Assembly: GCA_003024985.2 (NCBI GenBank)
Contig: PXIH01S0019561.1
DNA from: Euperipatoides rowelli
Lineage: Eukaryota; Onychophora; Udeonychophora; Euonychophora; Peripatopsidae
DNA: 12,989 nucleotides
Direction: 5' to 3' (one strand)
The translations under genes were made by a program, and so were the position numbers. This document shows, in pieces, positions 1-8,131 of this stretch. A model generated the notes under the pieces. The model saw nothing but the letters and a program-made list of their open reading frames with translations, searched no databases and was not told where the DNA came from. Each line of letters starts with the position of its first letter. The stretch's first letter is position 1.

Positions 1-150
1 TAACGCACGTTGTATGTGACATCTATTTTATTTTCACCTGAAGGCAACGCGATTCAACGTCATGTCACATATCGTCCAGTGGAGCGCCAGCCTAAGTTTG
101 TAAATAAAACTAATTATAAATGTACTGATACAGTTTATAATAGTGATTGA
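1..150. other. Candidate edge of a host exon (direction unresolved)
   Basis: This segment has more G+C and many more CpG dinucleotides than the following kilobases, which suggests an exon or untranslated region rather than spacer. On the plus strand the frame from position 4 stays open for 48 codons to a TGA at 148-150, and a pyrimidine-rich tract followed by AG at 42-43 would serve as a splice acceptor. An AATAAA lies at 102-107. However, the other two plus frames are also open through positions 44-92, so the frame is not decided. On the minus strand an ATG at 63-61 leads through 26 coding bases to CAG followed by GTGAAA (exon end at 38), a good donor, which would make this the first coding exon of a gene running out of the window to the left. 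No protein family is recognised. A 10-bp inverted repeat (13-22 with 62-71) spans the same place. Confidence 0.3.
13..71. repeat. 10-bp perfect inverted repeat with 39-nt spacer
   Basis: TATGTGACAT at 13-22 is the exact reverse complement of ATGTCACATA at 62-71. It overlaps the candidate exon edge. It could be a chance palindrome, a binding site pair or the remnant of a small element. Confidence 0.5.
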
Positions 151-195
151 GATTTTTGTGTAGGACTGCTGGCTAGCTGTCCTGCCTGTTTCCTC

Positions 196-237
196 CTCTT
201 GCTCCTTTAATAACCCCCCCCCCTCTCTTGCTCCTTT
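196..237. repeat. 13-bp direct repeat flanking a C10 tract
   Basis: CTCTTGCTCCTTT occurs at 196-208 and again at 225-237, separated by 16 bases that hold a run of ten C (214-223). The last seven bases of this unit plus five more (CTCCTTTGCAAG) recur at 781-792. The arrangement suggests a slippage duplication around the homopolymer. Confidence 0.6.
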
Positions 238-239
238 GC

Positions 240-1116
240 AAGCATGATTTTAGAGTGAGGATTGTGGGATGATAAAATTCAACACTATACTGTATGTCAA
301 TAATTTACTAAAATAATTAATACCGACAGATTAAAATTTTATCACTTTTAATCTGTTAAATAGACTTAATAAATATGATTATGTTTAGTTATTAAAGGGT
401 TTTTTTTTTGTGCATGGTTTTGTGCCTTGAACTTGCATTACATTGTGCCTGTAATGTTTAGTGTTAGCATGGTCTGAAATTTTAATTCAAAAAATTTTTA
501 ATGTACTTTATTTAAATAAATAATTGATTTATCTTGAACTTTTAATTGAAATTGATGTTAAAAATAGCGAACTGTTTTGTCAAGGACTGATCATCTTTTT
601 AATAAACTTTTATTTTGATATTTCATGATTTTATATTAGTACAAACTTTTATTTATAATACTTGACTTTCAGTATTTAATCCTTTCCTTCATGCTGAACA
701 TTATTTCTACCTGAGTGTGTGTTTTCCTTGTTAGTTTACTATTTGACATTACAACTGTCATAATGCATTGTTTAAAGTTACTCCTTTGCAAGGGATGCAT
801 TGTTTCCTTTCTTCACCTGCTGACATTGCTCACTTTTTGCTCATTCTTTTATAAGTCTAGTGATAAAGTTATCTTGGCTGCCCTCCTCTATCTGTCAGAG
901 AAGTGAATTATGGGGAAAATCCTCTAAAAACAGCAGGTAGCAAATTAAGAGTAGATCAACTAAATTTTCATAGTTCTAAGTGATGGGGCTGCCTGAATGA
1001 ACTATTTTGTGTGATCGACCAATAATCGATAATCACTGCAATAAAACAATCAAGATGCTGTCAGGATGTGTGGACTGTTTGTGGGTGTAATTTGGTTGTT
1101 TTGTCATTCTTGGTTA
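240..1116. other. AT-rich spacer without a recognisable gene
   Basis: No protein homology, RNA gene or element boundary is visible. The one longish open frame (715-906, plus) starts at GTG, is rich in Leu, Phe and Ser because the DNA is pyrimidine-rich, and matches no family I know. A short direct repeat, ATGCATTGTTT, occurs at 763-773 and 795-805. Several AATAAA-like and TTTAAA words occur, as expected by chance in such AT-rich DNA. Confidence 0.6.
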
Positions 1117-1260
1117 TAAGGAATGAAAAGAGGATAGAGAAAAAAAAAGATCATATGATATTAGAAAAGAGAGAGGATTATTATGAAAAAAAATCATGGA
1201 AAATGAAAGAAAGAAAAGGCTGATCTGATCTGAGCTGAGCTAATCAAAAAAGGTTTTTGG
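1117..1260. repeat. Purine-rich stretch with (TGATC)2(TGAGC)2 pentamers
   Basis: The plus strand is dominated by A and G from about 1117 to 1290, with repeated GAAA, AGAG and poly(A) runs. At 1221-1240 two TGATC pentamers are followed directly by two TGAGC pentamers, so one five-base unit has been copied and then changed at a single position. No gene is evident. Confidence 0.5.
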
Positions 1261-1269
1261 AATTGTGGA

Positions 1270-2427
1270 AAAGAGAGATATTACACATGAGAGTGGACAT
1301 ACATTATGCTACAGAAGTATGTTTTAATGAAGAGATAATCTTGATGCATTCTGCTGTTGAAACTTATGGAATTTGTTAAAGCCTGGAGACAATGTTTTTG
1401 GATTGGAAGAATTAATAGAAGAAATCCAAATATTTGTTGAGTTCCCATCCAAGAAATGGTGGAAGCTAACTAAACTGAAGTTAGAAGGAAGGCTGATGAA
1501 GTGCAGATGTAAGAAGTTGTGTCACTTAATCCAAAATTCAAACCAAGAAGCAAAAGCGAACAGGAGCAGAAATTTAATTCAACCCCAGTTTTTTAGGAGT
1601 CGTCAATCCTGACTAGATTTTTTTAGATGTCATTTTTTTTTTCCGTTTACTTTTTGAGAATTTTTGGCTGATTTTTTAATTTAGATTTTTTAATTTTGAA
1701 ACTTTTGTTTTAAGTCGTTTTTTGCTAAAATAACTTTTTTTGTCTTTTGTTCTTTTCATCTATTTTTTAAGCTGCTGAGCTCTTTCACGCTTAATAGTCA
1801 TATATTTACCCATAAACTCTACTGCATCATGTTAGAATAATGCTAATACAAATACTATTGACTAACCAAAGTTTGTGTTTATATAATGTTTTGCCACTAG
1901 CATCATCACATTGATTAGTAATAATAGTGATTGGATCTGCTAAATGCTATACCAACCGCAACACTACAATGAGGAAATAATCATCATTGGCTGTCAAACA
2001 TACTTCTGAAAATAACGTACTGGTTTTCTAATTGAAGTAAATTGCAAATCAGAAGGAATGTGAAGAATAGAAAGTTTATTGATATGGTGGTAACAAAATA
2101 ATGGCTTAAACAATGTTCTCCAACAAGGAATAAATAAAATCCAAATTGCACTCTGGAAAAATAGTATACTGAATTCATAATAATAATAAGTTTTATCATA
2201 ATCAACAATATTAACCTTGAAATAACACACAAATAGGCAATTATTGCCAAATGTACTGGTGCATGCTAAAATACAAATTAGCATAAATGACTAATTATCC
2301 TCATTAAGCTAATTGGTGGTTAAATTCATTCGTTTACATCCAATAGAGGGTCAATTTATTAACAAGAGCCTAGAAATGGATGACATTAAGTCCCATTCAA
2401 CATATTAATAGCAGCATTATTTTTAAG
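1270..2427. other. AT-rich spacer with an unrecognised open frame at 1373-1612
   Basis: The plus frame at 1373-1612 is open for 79 codons but begins at TTG. Its product is rich in Lys, Glu and Arg and resembles no family I recognise; the same DNA in another frame also reads long between stops. The length is within what purine-biased DNA produces by chance. From 1615 to 1760 the strand switches to T-rich sequence. Two overlapping minus-strand frames at 1984-2284 are aromatic and hydrophobic only because the DNA is AT-rich. Nothing else is supportable here. Confidence 0.5.
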
Positions 2428-2640
2428 TTTACAGTCCTAACCTTACCATTACCCTGAACCCTAACTACTACTGTGTATTAAACCCACTATGCCCCAACCC
2501 TAGGATAATCTAGAGGTGAAATAATCCTTTTTTGATTGATTTTGATAATTTGGAGCTACCTCCGGCCATTTGGCGTATATGACTGAAATAGATGTGCAGA
2601 TGTTTAAAATGCGGTAAAATGGGAATGTGTGACGCCCGCT
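2428..2640 (+). repeat. Dispersed repeat, copy A
   Basis: Positions 2428-2534 match the reverse complement of 6249-6346 closely. Shared blocks include a TTTACAGTCCTAACCTTA word, a CCTGAACCC word, a TGTATTAAACCCACTA word and TAATCTAGAGGTGAAATAA, with only scattered substitutions and one short extra segment in this copy near 2461-2472. Beyond 2534 similarity weakens but returns at the word CGGTAAAATG (2612-2621). The CTAACC/ACCCTAA-like part resembles degenerate telomere-type repeats. No coding capacity is seen. It is a member of an interspersed repeat family, perhaps a non-autonomous element or the non-coding end of a larger one. Confidence 0.8.
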
Positions 2641-2812
2641 TTTAGGTACTTTTATTTATTATTACAATCTTACCTCCAAGTAGCAAGGTGACAATCAGAT
2701 GTAAACAATTGATTGAACTGACACCATCTCACACTTAACGAGGAAATAAAACTAGCAATACCACAAATTCATTATAATAAGAATACCATATTTGAATTGG
2801 TTGCAGTCATAG

Positions 2813-2840
2813 AGTGTGTGTGTGTGNGGGGGGGGGGGGG
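2813..2840. repeat. (GT)n followed by G13, containing an N
   Basis: A GT dinucleotide run (2813-2826) passes into an undetermined base at 2827 and then thirteen G (2828-2840). The N shows that the read or assembly failed to resolve the junction of the two simple repeats, so tract lengths here should not be trusted. Confidence 0.9.
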
Positions 2841-2919
2841 TAAGATAATTCTAAACAAATCCTAACAGTGTAATTTTATAATGAAAATGAACAAAACTCG
2901 CTGTAAAATTAAAAAAAAT

Positions 2920-3060
2920 TTCACAGGGCTCTGCCCCTGGCCTCACTGAAGGGCTACTGCATTCTATACTCCTGTATGGAAGGCCCAAACTTACACTTTT
3001 CCTAGACCCTACAAAGGCTTAACCTAGCCCTACTCATTAGTGATCCCTTAGAAAGACTAA
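2920..3060. other. GC-richer island, possible old repeat or exon
   Basis: This block stands out from its AT-rich surroundings by base composition. On the plus strand an A/T-rich tract ends in TTTCACAG (to 2926), after which a frame stays open for 31 codons to a TAA at 3020-3022. A second frame across the same DNA is also open, which weakens a coding reading. The right part (CTAGACCCTACA and CCTAGCCCTACT words) is reminiscent of the CTAACC-like part of the dispersed repeat at 2428. I cannot name a protein or element. A degraded repeat is the likelier explanation. Confidence 0.25.
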
Positions 3061-3963
3061 TAAAGTGTATTCCCAAATGAAATATAGAGGGTTAATATAA
3101 TTGGACTATAATGAATCTATTTATATCTAATAAAACTATATTTTCTATTCAATGAATTTTTTTAAAAAATATATATCCACATTTATATGCAAAATATAAT
3201 ATGTTTGTGCTAATCCTAATAAATCCAAAATCCAACAGATTTTGATCCTAATAGACGTTTCTCCCACACATTTTTATACAAGGTCAAATGATCTGTGAGA
3301 AATAATAAGCATCTATTTATCAACATGATTATTGATTTCATAAAACTGTCAAAATTCTTTTTTTTTTTTTCTGGTGCCAATCTTCTCTATTTAAGATATT
3401 TTCCAGTTTTAAAGATGTATTAATCTATAATATGAAAGATTAAACGAAAAAAAAAAAAAACTTTGTAAAATGCTGGCAATTTTAAAGAGTGGTTTTTAAT
3501 AGCACAAAAGTGGATTTTTTTTTTATGCCAGTATTTTAATAAATGATAAAAAAAATGTTCAGTTTGATATGGATTTGGGGTGAATGTTTCAAAATTCTCC
3601 ATACTCAAAGAGTTCACTTCCTTTCAGCAATAAAGTTCTCTATTGATTTACTAAATGTTTAACAGCGATTAAAATGTGGGCCAAGTTCTAACTAATAATG
3701 TTAGCAGTTTGTTTAACTGAATGTCAACAATATTAGTAAGAGAACATTATTGATTTACAAAATATCTTTCATGATAAATTGTATTGATTACTAAATAATT
3801 GATAATTTCGAAATTAAGGCACAAAATTTATAAGAAATGTCAAAATATACCACTGGATAATTGATGAATTACTTTGTATCAGCTTGGTCTTTAACAAGAA
3901 ATTTGTACTCCACAATTTATTCAGTTATGATTTATTTGAAATTCAACGTGATGTTAAAATATG
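3061..3963. other. AT-rich spacer
   Basis: No gene is seen. The segment holds a T13 run (3358-3370), an A14 run (3447-3460) and a small imperfect inverted repeat (3691-3702 with 3726-3737, 11 of 12 bases paired). The minus-strand open frame at 3420-3617 overlaps the A/T homopolymers, which account for its Phe and Lys runs, and it is not believable as a gene. Confidence 0.6.
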
Positions 3964-4041
3964 TTTGAATAAAACAAATTAAATAAAAATCCAGGATTAA
4001 GACTATAACACTGGATTTTTATTTCATTTGTTTTATTCAAA
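3964..4041. repeat. 31-bp near-perfect foldback with a 16-nt loop
   Basis: The arm at 3964-3994 (TTTGAATAAAACAAATT then AAATAAAAATCCAG) is the reverse complement of 4011-4041 with a single mismatch, giving 30 paired bases of 31. The loop is 3995-4010. The pairing weakens quickly outside the arms. No protein is encoded. Possible explanations are a tiny foldback transposon, a palindrome made by template switching during replication, or a transcribed hairpin. The length would suit a microRNA precursor, but the arms are very AT-rich and nearly perfectly paired, so a foldback element or replication product is more likely. Confidence 0.85.
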
Positions 4042-4794
4042 AATTTAAATAGATGGCTATGGGGTAGTAAATTAATTCCAATGTCTCACAGTAGGGTCGA
4101 AATAGCTACAAAACTAGGAGGGTTAAATTTGCATTATGTTAATACAATAAAGCATAGCGCTATACATATAACAGTAAGATGTGTCAAATTTGCAAATAAA
4201 GTGAATATTTAAGGACATTATTCCTACTGATATTTTTTTTCTGAAAACCTTTGATAAATGAACATTATATGATAGTGTCATGTTGTAGTATTTAGGCGAG
4301 CAGATGGCAGGTCTCATTACAGAATATTTTGAGAAATTTCTGCTATGATGTACAGAAATGATTTTTAAACTTTTTAAGCCGCTGGCCTTCTTTTGATAAA
4401 TAAATCATCTCATGATCCTTTTTTTTTTTTTTTTGGTGTTTAGGTTTGTTGAAGTTATTATGACACTGACCAAAAAACATTCCACTAAACAAAGTGTTTA
4501 TATACTATTTATATAATAGCTAATTTAATAATCCTTTCCACTCCAAAGTCGATTCTGAGTAAACATTTATAATTTTGAAGGTGTGTTCTTTATTCACATA
4601 ATGCCCACTTTTTGTCTCTTATTTGCCATTCCAAACTGATAAACATTCAACTAATGTTCTTCCCATCATTTATCTGTCTAAAAACAATCAATAAATATTT
4701 GTTAACAATTAATTTTGATTTAAAGAAATCATATTTTCAGAAAAACTGACTGGAGTAGAAAGGGACAATTATGTAAAATGTAAAAAAATAAATT
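4042..4794. other. AT-rich spacer
   Basis: No gene is seen. A T16 run lies at 4419-4434. The minus-strand open frame at 4123-4317 has no recognisable similarity and is composed of residues expected from AT-rich DNA. Confidence 0.6.
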
Positions 4795-4985
4795 ATAATA
4801 ATGCTTTGGCATCCCTTCCCCTCTGACACTACTTGTGAACGATCGGAGATGACAACCTCGACTTATGAAATGCTGCTTGGTAGTATAGTTTTGCCAAATT
4901 TTTCAAGATAGAACGATATGGAATTAGATGGCAAGACTATGCCATTCTTTTAGGATCCCAGTCTAGTGAGTGATATTACATAAAA
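4795..4985 (+). other. Less AT-rich island with two short overlapping open frames
   Basis: Base composition rises here and CpG words appear (GAACGATCGGAG near 4838). An ATG frame at 4801-4911 is open for 36 codons. A second plus frame overlaps its end and runs to a TGA near 4970, with a mixed residue composition unlike the Phe/Leu/Lys/Asn bias of chance frames nearby. A frameshifted old coding fragment is possible, but I recognise no family. The word GTCTAGTGAGTG at its right end recurs inside the tandem duplication at 5308-5379. Confidence 0.25.
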
Positions 4986-5144
4986 TACTATTTAATTATT
5001 TATCATAAGGACATATTTGTTAATGTAATATATAGAATATTCTTAAAGATTTCCCTCATTACAAAAATATCAGTTAAAAGAAATGGTTAGAGCACTTAGA
5101 GGTAGTAATGAATATTGTGGCAAAATGTAGATGAACGCAGCAAG

Positions 5145-5176
5145 TTTTTTTTTTTTTTTGGTTTTTTTTTTTTTTT
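5145..5176. repeat. T15-GG-T15 tract
   Basis: Two runs of fifteen T are separated by GG. This could be an old poly(A) tail of a minus-strand retrocopy, or plain slippage. No recognisable retroelement body adjoins it. Confidence 0.8.
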
Positions 5177-5190
5177 CTTAATAAAAGCAT

Positions 5191-5218
5191 GGGGTGTTTA
5201 CTAATATGAGCACCCCAC
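5191..5218. repeat. Small hairpin with 7-bp stem
   Basis: TGGGGTG is followed after 14 bases by its reverse complement CACCCCA, in AT-rich surroundings. This is not a bacterial-type terminator and its significance is unknown. Confidence 0.4.
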
Positions 5219-5307
5219 AATTTTATTTTTAGTTATTTTCTACTTTTAGTGCATTTAGATAAAAGTGTGGTATTTTAAAAATATTTTTCCATATATTTTA
5301 TTTAACA

Positions 5308-5379
5308 CTTTTTAGTCATTATTTAGTTTTAGTCTAGTAAGCGCTTTTTAGTCTTTATTTAGTTTTTGTCTAGTGAGTG
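5308..5379. repeat. 36-bp tandem duplication
   Basis: Positions 5308-5343 and 5344-5379 are head-to-tail copies that match at 32 of 36 bases. Each begins CTTTTTAGTC, continues with TTATTTAGTTTT and ends in a GTCTAGTRAGYG block. The final word GTCTAGTGAGTG also occurs near 4964. Only two copies are present, so this is a local duplication and not an array. Confidence 0.85.
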
Positions 5380-5469
5380 CCCTCATGATCATTCAGTCAT
5401 AAACATAAAATATAATCCTTTTTTTTTTAATTTATTAATAAAATTTCACCAGTAATTATGACTGATTAA

Positions 5470-5575
5470 TGTATTGTCATTGGGAATGAACCTATATGCC
5501 AAATTTCAAGTCAGAAGATTTGACCTGGAAAACAAACAGTGAGTTAATAAAAATGTGGTATTCTGCACTGCAATC
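5470..5575. mobile_element. Possible non-coding part of a transposon
   Basis: The segment contains the word TATGCCAAATTTCAAGTCA followed by a GAGTTAATAAAAATGTGG-type word. From memory, wording of this kind recurs in dispersed repeats of invertebrate genomes, but I cannot verify that here. It lies directly upstream of the transposase relic and on the same side as its missing N-terminal part, so it could be internal sequence of the same insertion or a separate repeat that replaced the 5' half. Confidence 0.3.
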
Positions 5576-5615
5576 ACCAGAATTCAAGATGACTTCTTTT
5601 CAGAAATAATCTCTA

Positions 5616-5926
5616 TGTTCTGTATGGTGTGAAACCTTATTGTTTGATGTTTTCTTAATGCCACACTTCTCAAAAGATGGATTGGATGAGATAACAGTAT
5701 GGCTGCCACGATCGCTGGACATAACCTCTCTAGATTTTTTACTGTGGGGTTATGTAAAGAATAAAATCTATTCAACACCATTTCTTGATGTTGTGACATT
5801 GAAGATGAGGATAATAGATGCTATCCAGTTATCTACAAAGATATGTTGGACAAAACATAGCGAGACATTGAATATCAACTGAACGTGCTCCAAACCATCA
5901 CTGGCCCTCTAGTGAAATTTCATTGA
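5616..5926 (+). pseudogene. Tc1/mariner-superfamily transposase, C-terminal relic
   Basis: The intact enzyme cuts and pastes its element through a DDE/D catalytic core. The visible frame (5640-5882) carries the C-terminal core signature: W-L-P-R-S-L-D-I-T, then S-L-D-F-L-L-W-G-Y-V-K-N-K-I-Y-S-T-P, where family members have WPPRSPDLTPLDFFLWGY. The Asp at 5718-5720 is the expected third catalytic acidic residue; the usual Pro before it is Leu. A one-base frameshift near 5835-5841 moves the homology to the next frame, where a conserved Trp codon has become TAG (5858-5860). That frame continues with an I-E-Y-Q-L-N-V-L motif to its natural-looking stop at 5924-5926. The N-terminal DNA-binding half and the first two catalytic acids are absent. 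It is dead and old. Identification of the superfamily is firm; the exact family is not. Confidence 0.88.
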
Positions 5927-6045
5927 AATTGTAATAAAACTTCAAGAGTTTACCAACATATTACTACAAATTGTTCAGTGCCACTTATAATATTTTGTAA
6001 TGATTTTTTTGTAATAAAGGAAAACTTTTGAAAACCCTGTGTAAG
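5927..6045 (+). mobile_element. Probable 3' flank of the transposase element
   Basis: Just after the transposase stop, the sequence has two AATAAA-like sites (AATAAAAC near 5932, AATAAAGG near 6013) and then GAAAACCCTGTGTA ending about 6042, a plausible place for the right terminal inverted repeat. I did not find the matching left terminus upstream, which agrees with loss of the 5' half. Confidence 0.4.
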
Positions 6046-6120
6046 TTGATTTAATTTTCATTTTGGCTAAAAATAAGCAGAAAAATCAATTGAAGGGTAT
6101 GGAATTTGAAATTCCGAAGT

Positions 6121-6346
6121 ACCTAGAAACTGGACATATAGTCCACATTTTACCGTACTGTGCATGTTTTTCAACCAAAAAACAGCCGTTGATTGGTTAA
6201 CAGTATGGTTGACTGAAGTTTGTGTTAAAATTAGCGAAATTGATAATAAAAAAAAAGGTTTATTTCACCTCTAGATTATCATAGGGTTGAGGCGTAGTGG
6301 GTTTAATACATAGGGTTCAGGATTATGATAAGGTTAGGACTGTAAA
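6121..6346 (-). repeat. Dispersed repeat, copy B (inverted relative to copy A)
   Basis: Read on the minus strand, 6346-6249 aligns with 2428-2534: the CAGTCCTAACCTTA, CCTGAACCC, GTATTAAACCCACTA and AATCTAGAGGTGAAATAA words are shared in the same order. A CGGTAAAATG word (rc of 6146-6155) corresponds to the one at 2612 in copy A. The remainder, including ACAGCCGTTGATTGGTTAAC near 6182, is more divergent. The two copies face each other and enclose about 3.5 kb that includes the transposase relic. Confidence 0.8.
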
Positions 6347-7080
6347 TAAAAATTAATAAGGTTGATATCTAAGCTTAATATTAGAAATCCTACCTGGCCC
6401 CTGTAAGGAGCCAGGTTGGATTTGATAATGGGAATCGATAAGAATTTATATTCATACATAATATTATATCATCATAGGTGAAAATCAATCTATAAGATTC
6501 CCATTGTAAAGGAATTGTAATTATTTTCTTCACAAAAATCATAGAAAAGAACTTAAAATGGTGTGATTTATTTATTTATTTGTTTCCATTTTTTTTTTTT
6601 TTTTTACGTATTGACTTGATTAAATTCATATCACATTCAGTTATGTCATCACACATACACACACCTTCTCCTATTTTAGCATATCATTATGATCCATATC
6701 CACGGTTGCAATTTATCCTTCAATTTATTCATTTAAATCTATATGTTTATTTATTTATTATTTATTAGAACATTCATTACTTTTTTTTCCTTCATTTGAA
6801 AGATTAAAAACAAACATTCCTTGCAGCAATATATGACTTTAATAACTTTGTTAGCTGAGATTAAATTAAAATAATTTGATATTATATTTCTAGGTCTAGA
6901 ATAAACAATTAACGTATTGATTGCAGTTTTTCATAGAATCAAGTAAAATATTCTTCATTTCATGTTTGTTTGTTTTTTCTTCTGTAATTAAATGACAACA
7001 AATTACTGTATAAATAAAAGATTAATCTTTTTTTTTATCCTCTCTTTCTCCATTTTTTTTACTAGTCTTAATAAATTGTA
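6347..7080. other. AT-rich spacer with a small GC hairpin and TTTA repeats
   Basis: A 7-bp perfect stem (ACCTGGC 6392-6398 with GCCAGGT 6410-6416) stands just beyond copy B and may belong to it. A T17 run lies at 6589-6605, with TTTA tetramers near 6566-6580 and 6747-6766. The open frame at 6580-6768 runs through these simple repeats and is not a gene. Confidence 0.55.
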
Positions 7081-7104
7081 AAAAAAAAAGGGGGGGGGGG
7101 AGGG
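7080..7104. repeat. Poly(A) joined to G11, then AGGG
   Basis: A run of about ten A passes directly into eleven G (7090-7100), then A and three G. The G-run plus AGGG layout recurs at 10223 and, in mirrored form, at 9883. The strand could form a G-quadruplex-like structure. Homopolymer lengths in assembled sequence are unreliable. Confidence 0.85.
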
Positions 7105-7700
7105 AAATATACATCCCTACAGATAATCTTTTTATCTTACTTGGTGCCATACAAATCATTAAAACAAATCGAGTTAAAAAAATATATAATGTTCCTAACT
7201 TATGAAGCGCCATCTGGAGGTAAAAGTTTTAAATAAAAGTGTAATTAGAAATTTGTTCTTTTGGTTGAATTAATTGAATTTAATTTTGTGAAGAGAAGCT
7301 CATCTAAAAGCTATAAGAAAGTAGAAAATTAGACAGGGAATAGAATAGTACACATGAGTGTGTAATTTATATTTTAAATCCATCTATCTCGTTTAACAAA
7401 ACTGAAATAGGTGTGAATGGAAGATAAAATTGAAAATAATGGATCAAAATTGAATGTGACTGAAAGCTTCCATGTCTAACTATAATGCAACTGAAGGATT
7501 TACACTACTATTTAAAAAAAAAAGGAATAATATATCTTGAAGTATTTTTAGAATCATGTGAACTATCTGATTCAATTACTAACATTCTATTTAAATCCAT
7601 ATTTCGGCTAGTTTGTATGATTTATTAAAATAGTAATAAATTTATAACAATTAAGGCATTTAGTTCTATATAATAGTATATGCATAGTAAAGTACTGTAT
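7105..7700. other. AT-rich spacer
   Basis: No gene, RNA or element boundary is visible. The minus-strand open frame at 7022-7213 crosses the poly(A)/poly(G) tract and is an artefact of it. Confidence 0.6.
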
Positions 7701-7703
7701 TGA

Positions 7704-7763
7704 ATATGCATATGCACATTATATACAGTTTATACAGTAGGCTACATGTACAGTATATACTGT
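7704..7763. repeat. Cluster of short palindromes
   Basis: The segment is packed with TGCATA, TACAGTA and their complements. It includes the perfect palindromes TGCATATGCA (7707-7716) and ACAGTATATACTGT (7750-7763). They might be sites for a dimeric DNA-binding protein or fossil element ends, or simple-sequence drift. Confidence 0.5.
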
Positions 7764-7939
7764 GTATTATAATGATCGTATTTTAATGTGTTTACTTGAT
7801 TGATTCAGTTATATTTGGTCGGAGTTGCATTATTTAATTCATTTATTTATAAACGTAATTACGGCTTTACTATTTTATAGTAAGTATGTGTTCACAGACC
7901 GCAGCTGAGGTTATAAATGAATGGATGGAATTGTATAGG

Positions 7940-8036
7940 GTCTGGATCCCAGACTCAACAATACTTTTAACCCCCAAAACAGCCATTCAGAGGTTGGCTT
8001 GCATTCTATCTGCAAGCTGACATCTAATTGGCTGTT
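7940..8036. repeat. Nested inverted repeats
   Basis: GTCTGG-ATC-CCAGAC forms a 6-bp stem at 7940-7954. Next, AACAGCCA (7978-7985) pairs with TGGCTGTT (8029-8036), and inside it GCTTGCA (7997-8003) pairs with TGCAAGC (8011-8017) around a 7-nt loop. The word AAAACAGCC also occurs in copy B near 6179, in the same orientation relative to a downstream GGTTAGG-like stretch, so this may be a diverged third copy of that repeat covering about 7960-8130. Confidence 0.55.
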
Positions 8037-8089
8037 ATTTTATTTATTACTTATTTTTAATATGCTATAATATAGTACTTAAATTGATG

Positions 8090-8115
8090 TTAGGGTTAGG
8101 GTACGGTTAAGGTTA
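8090..8115 (+). repeat. Short degenerate telomere-like stretch
   Basis: TTAGGGTTAGGG followed by TACGGTTAAGGTTA gives two clean and two altered TTAGGG-like units. It resembles the CTAACC/ACCCTAA part of copies A and B and sits 17 bases from the truncated end of the reverse-transcriptase relic. It is too short to be a true interstitial telomere array. Confidence 0.5.
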
Positions 8116-8131
8116 TAGATTCTTTAATTTG

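Noticed and set aside
715-906. 63-codon plus-strand open frame
   Set aside because: It starts at GTG, has a hydrophobic composition produced by pyrimidine-rich DNA, and shows no recognisable motif.
1373-1612. 79-codon plus-strand open frame
   Set aside because: It has no ATG at its start, is Lys/Glu-rich because of purine-rich DNA, shows no domain, and an alternative frame over the same DNA is nearly as open.
1984-2284. Two overlapping minus-strand frames with a membrane-protein look
   Set aside because: Two frames over the same bases cannot both be real, and both have the Ile/Phe/Tyr-rich composition of translated AT-rich DNA.
5584-5799. Minus-strand open frame opposite the transposase
   Set aside because: It is antisense to a clear transposase homology and has no similarity of its own.
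8090-8115. Interstitial telomere array
   Set aside because: Only two clean TTAGGG units are present; similar wording in copies A and B points to a dispersed repeat.
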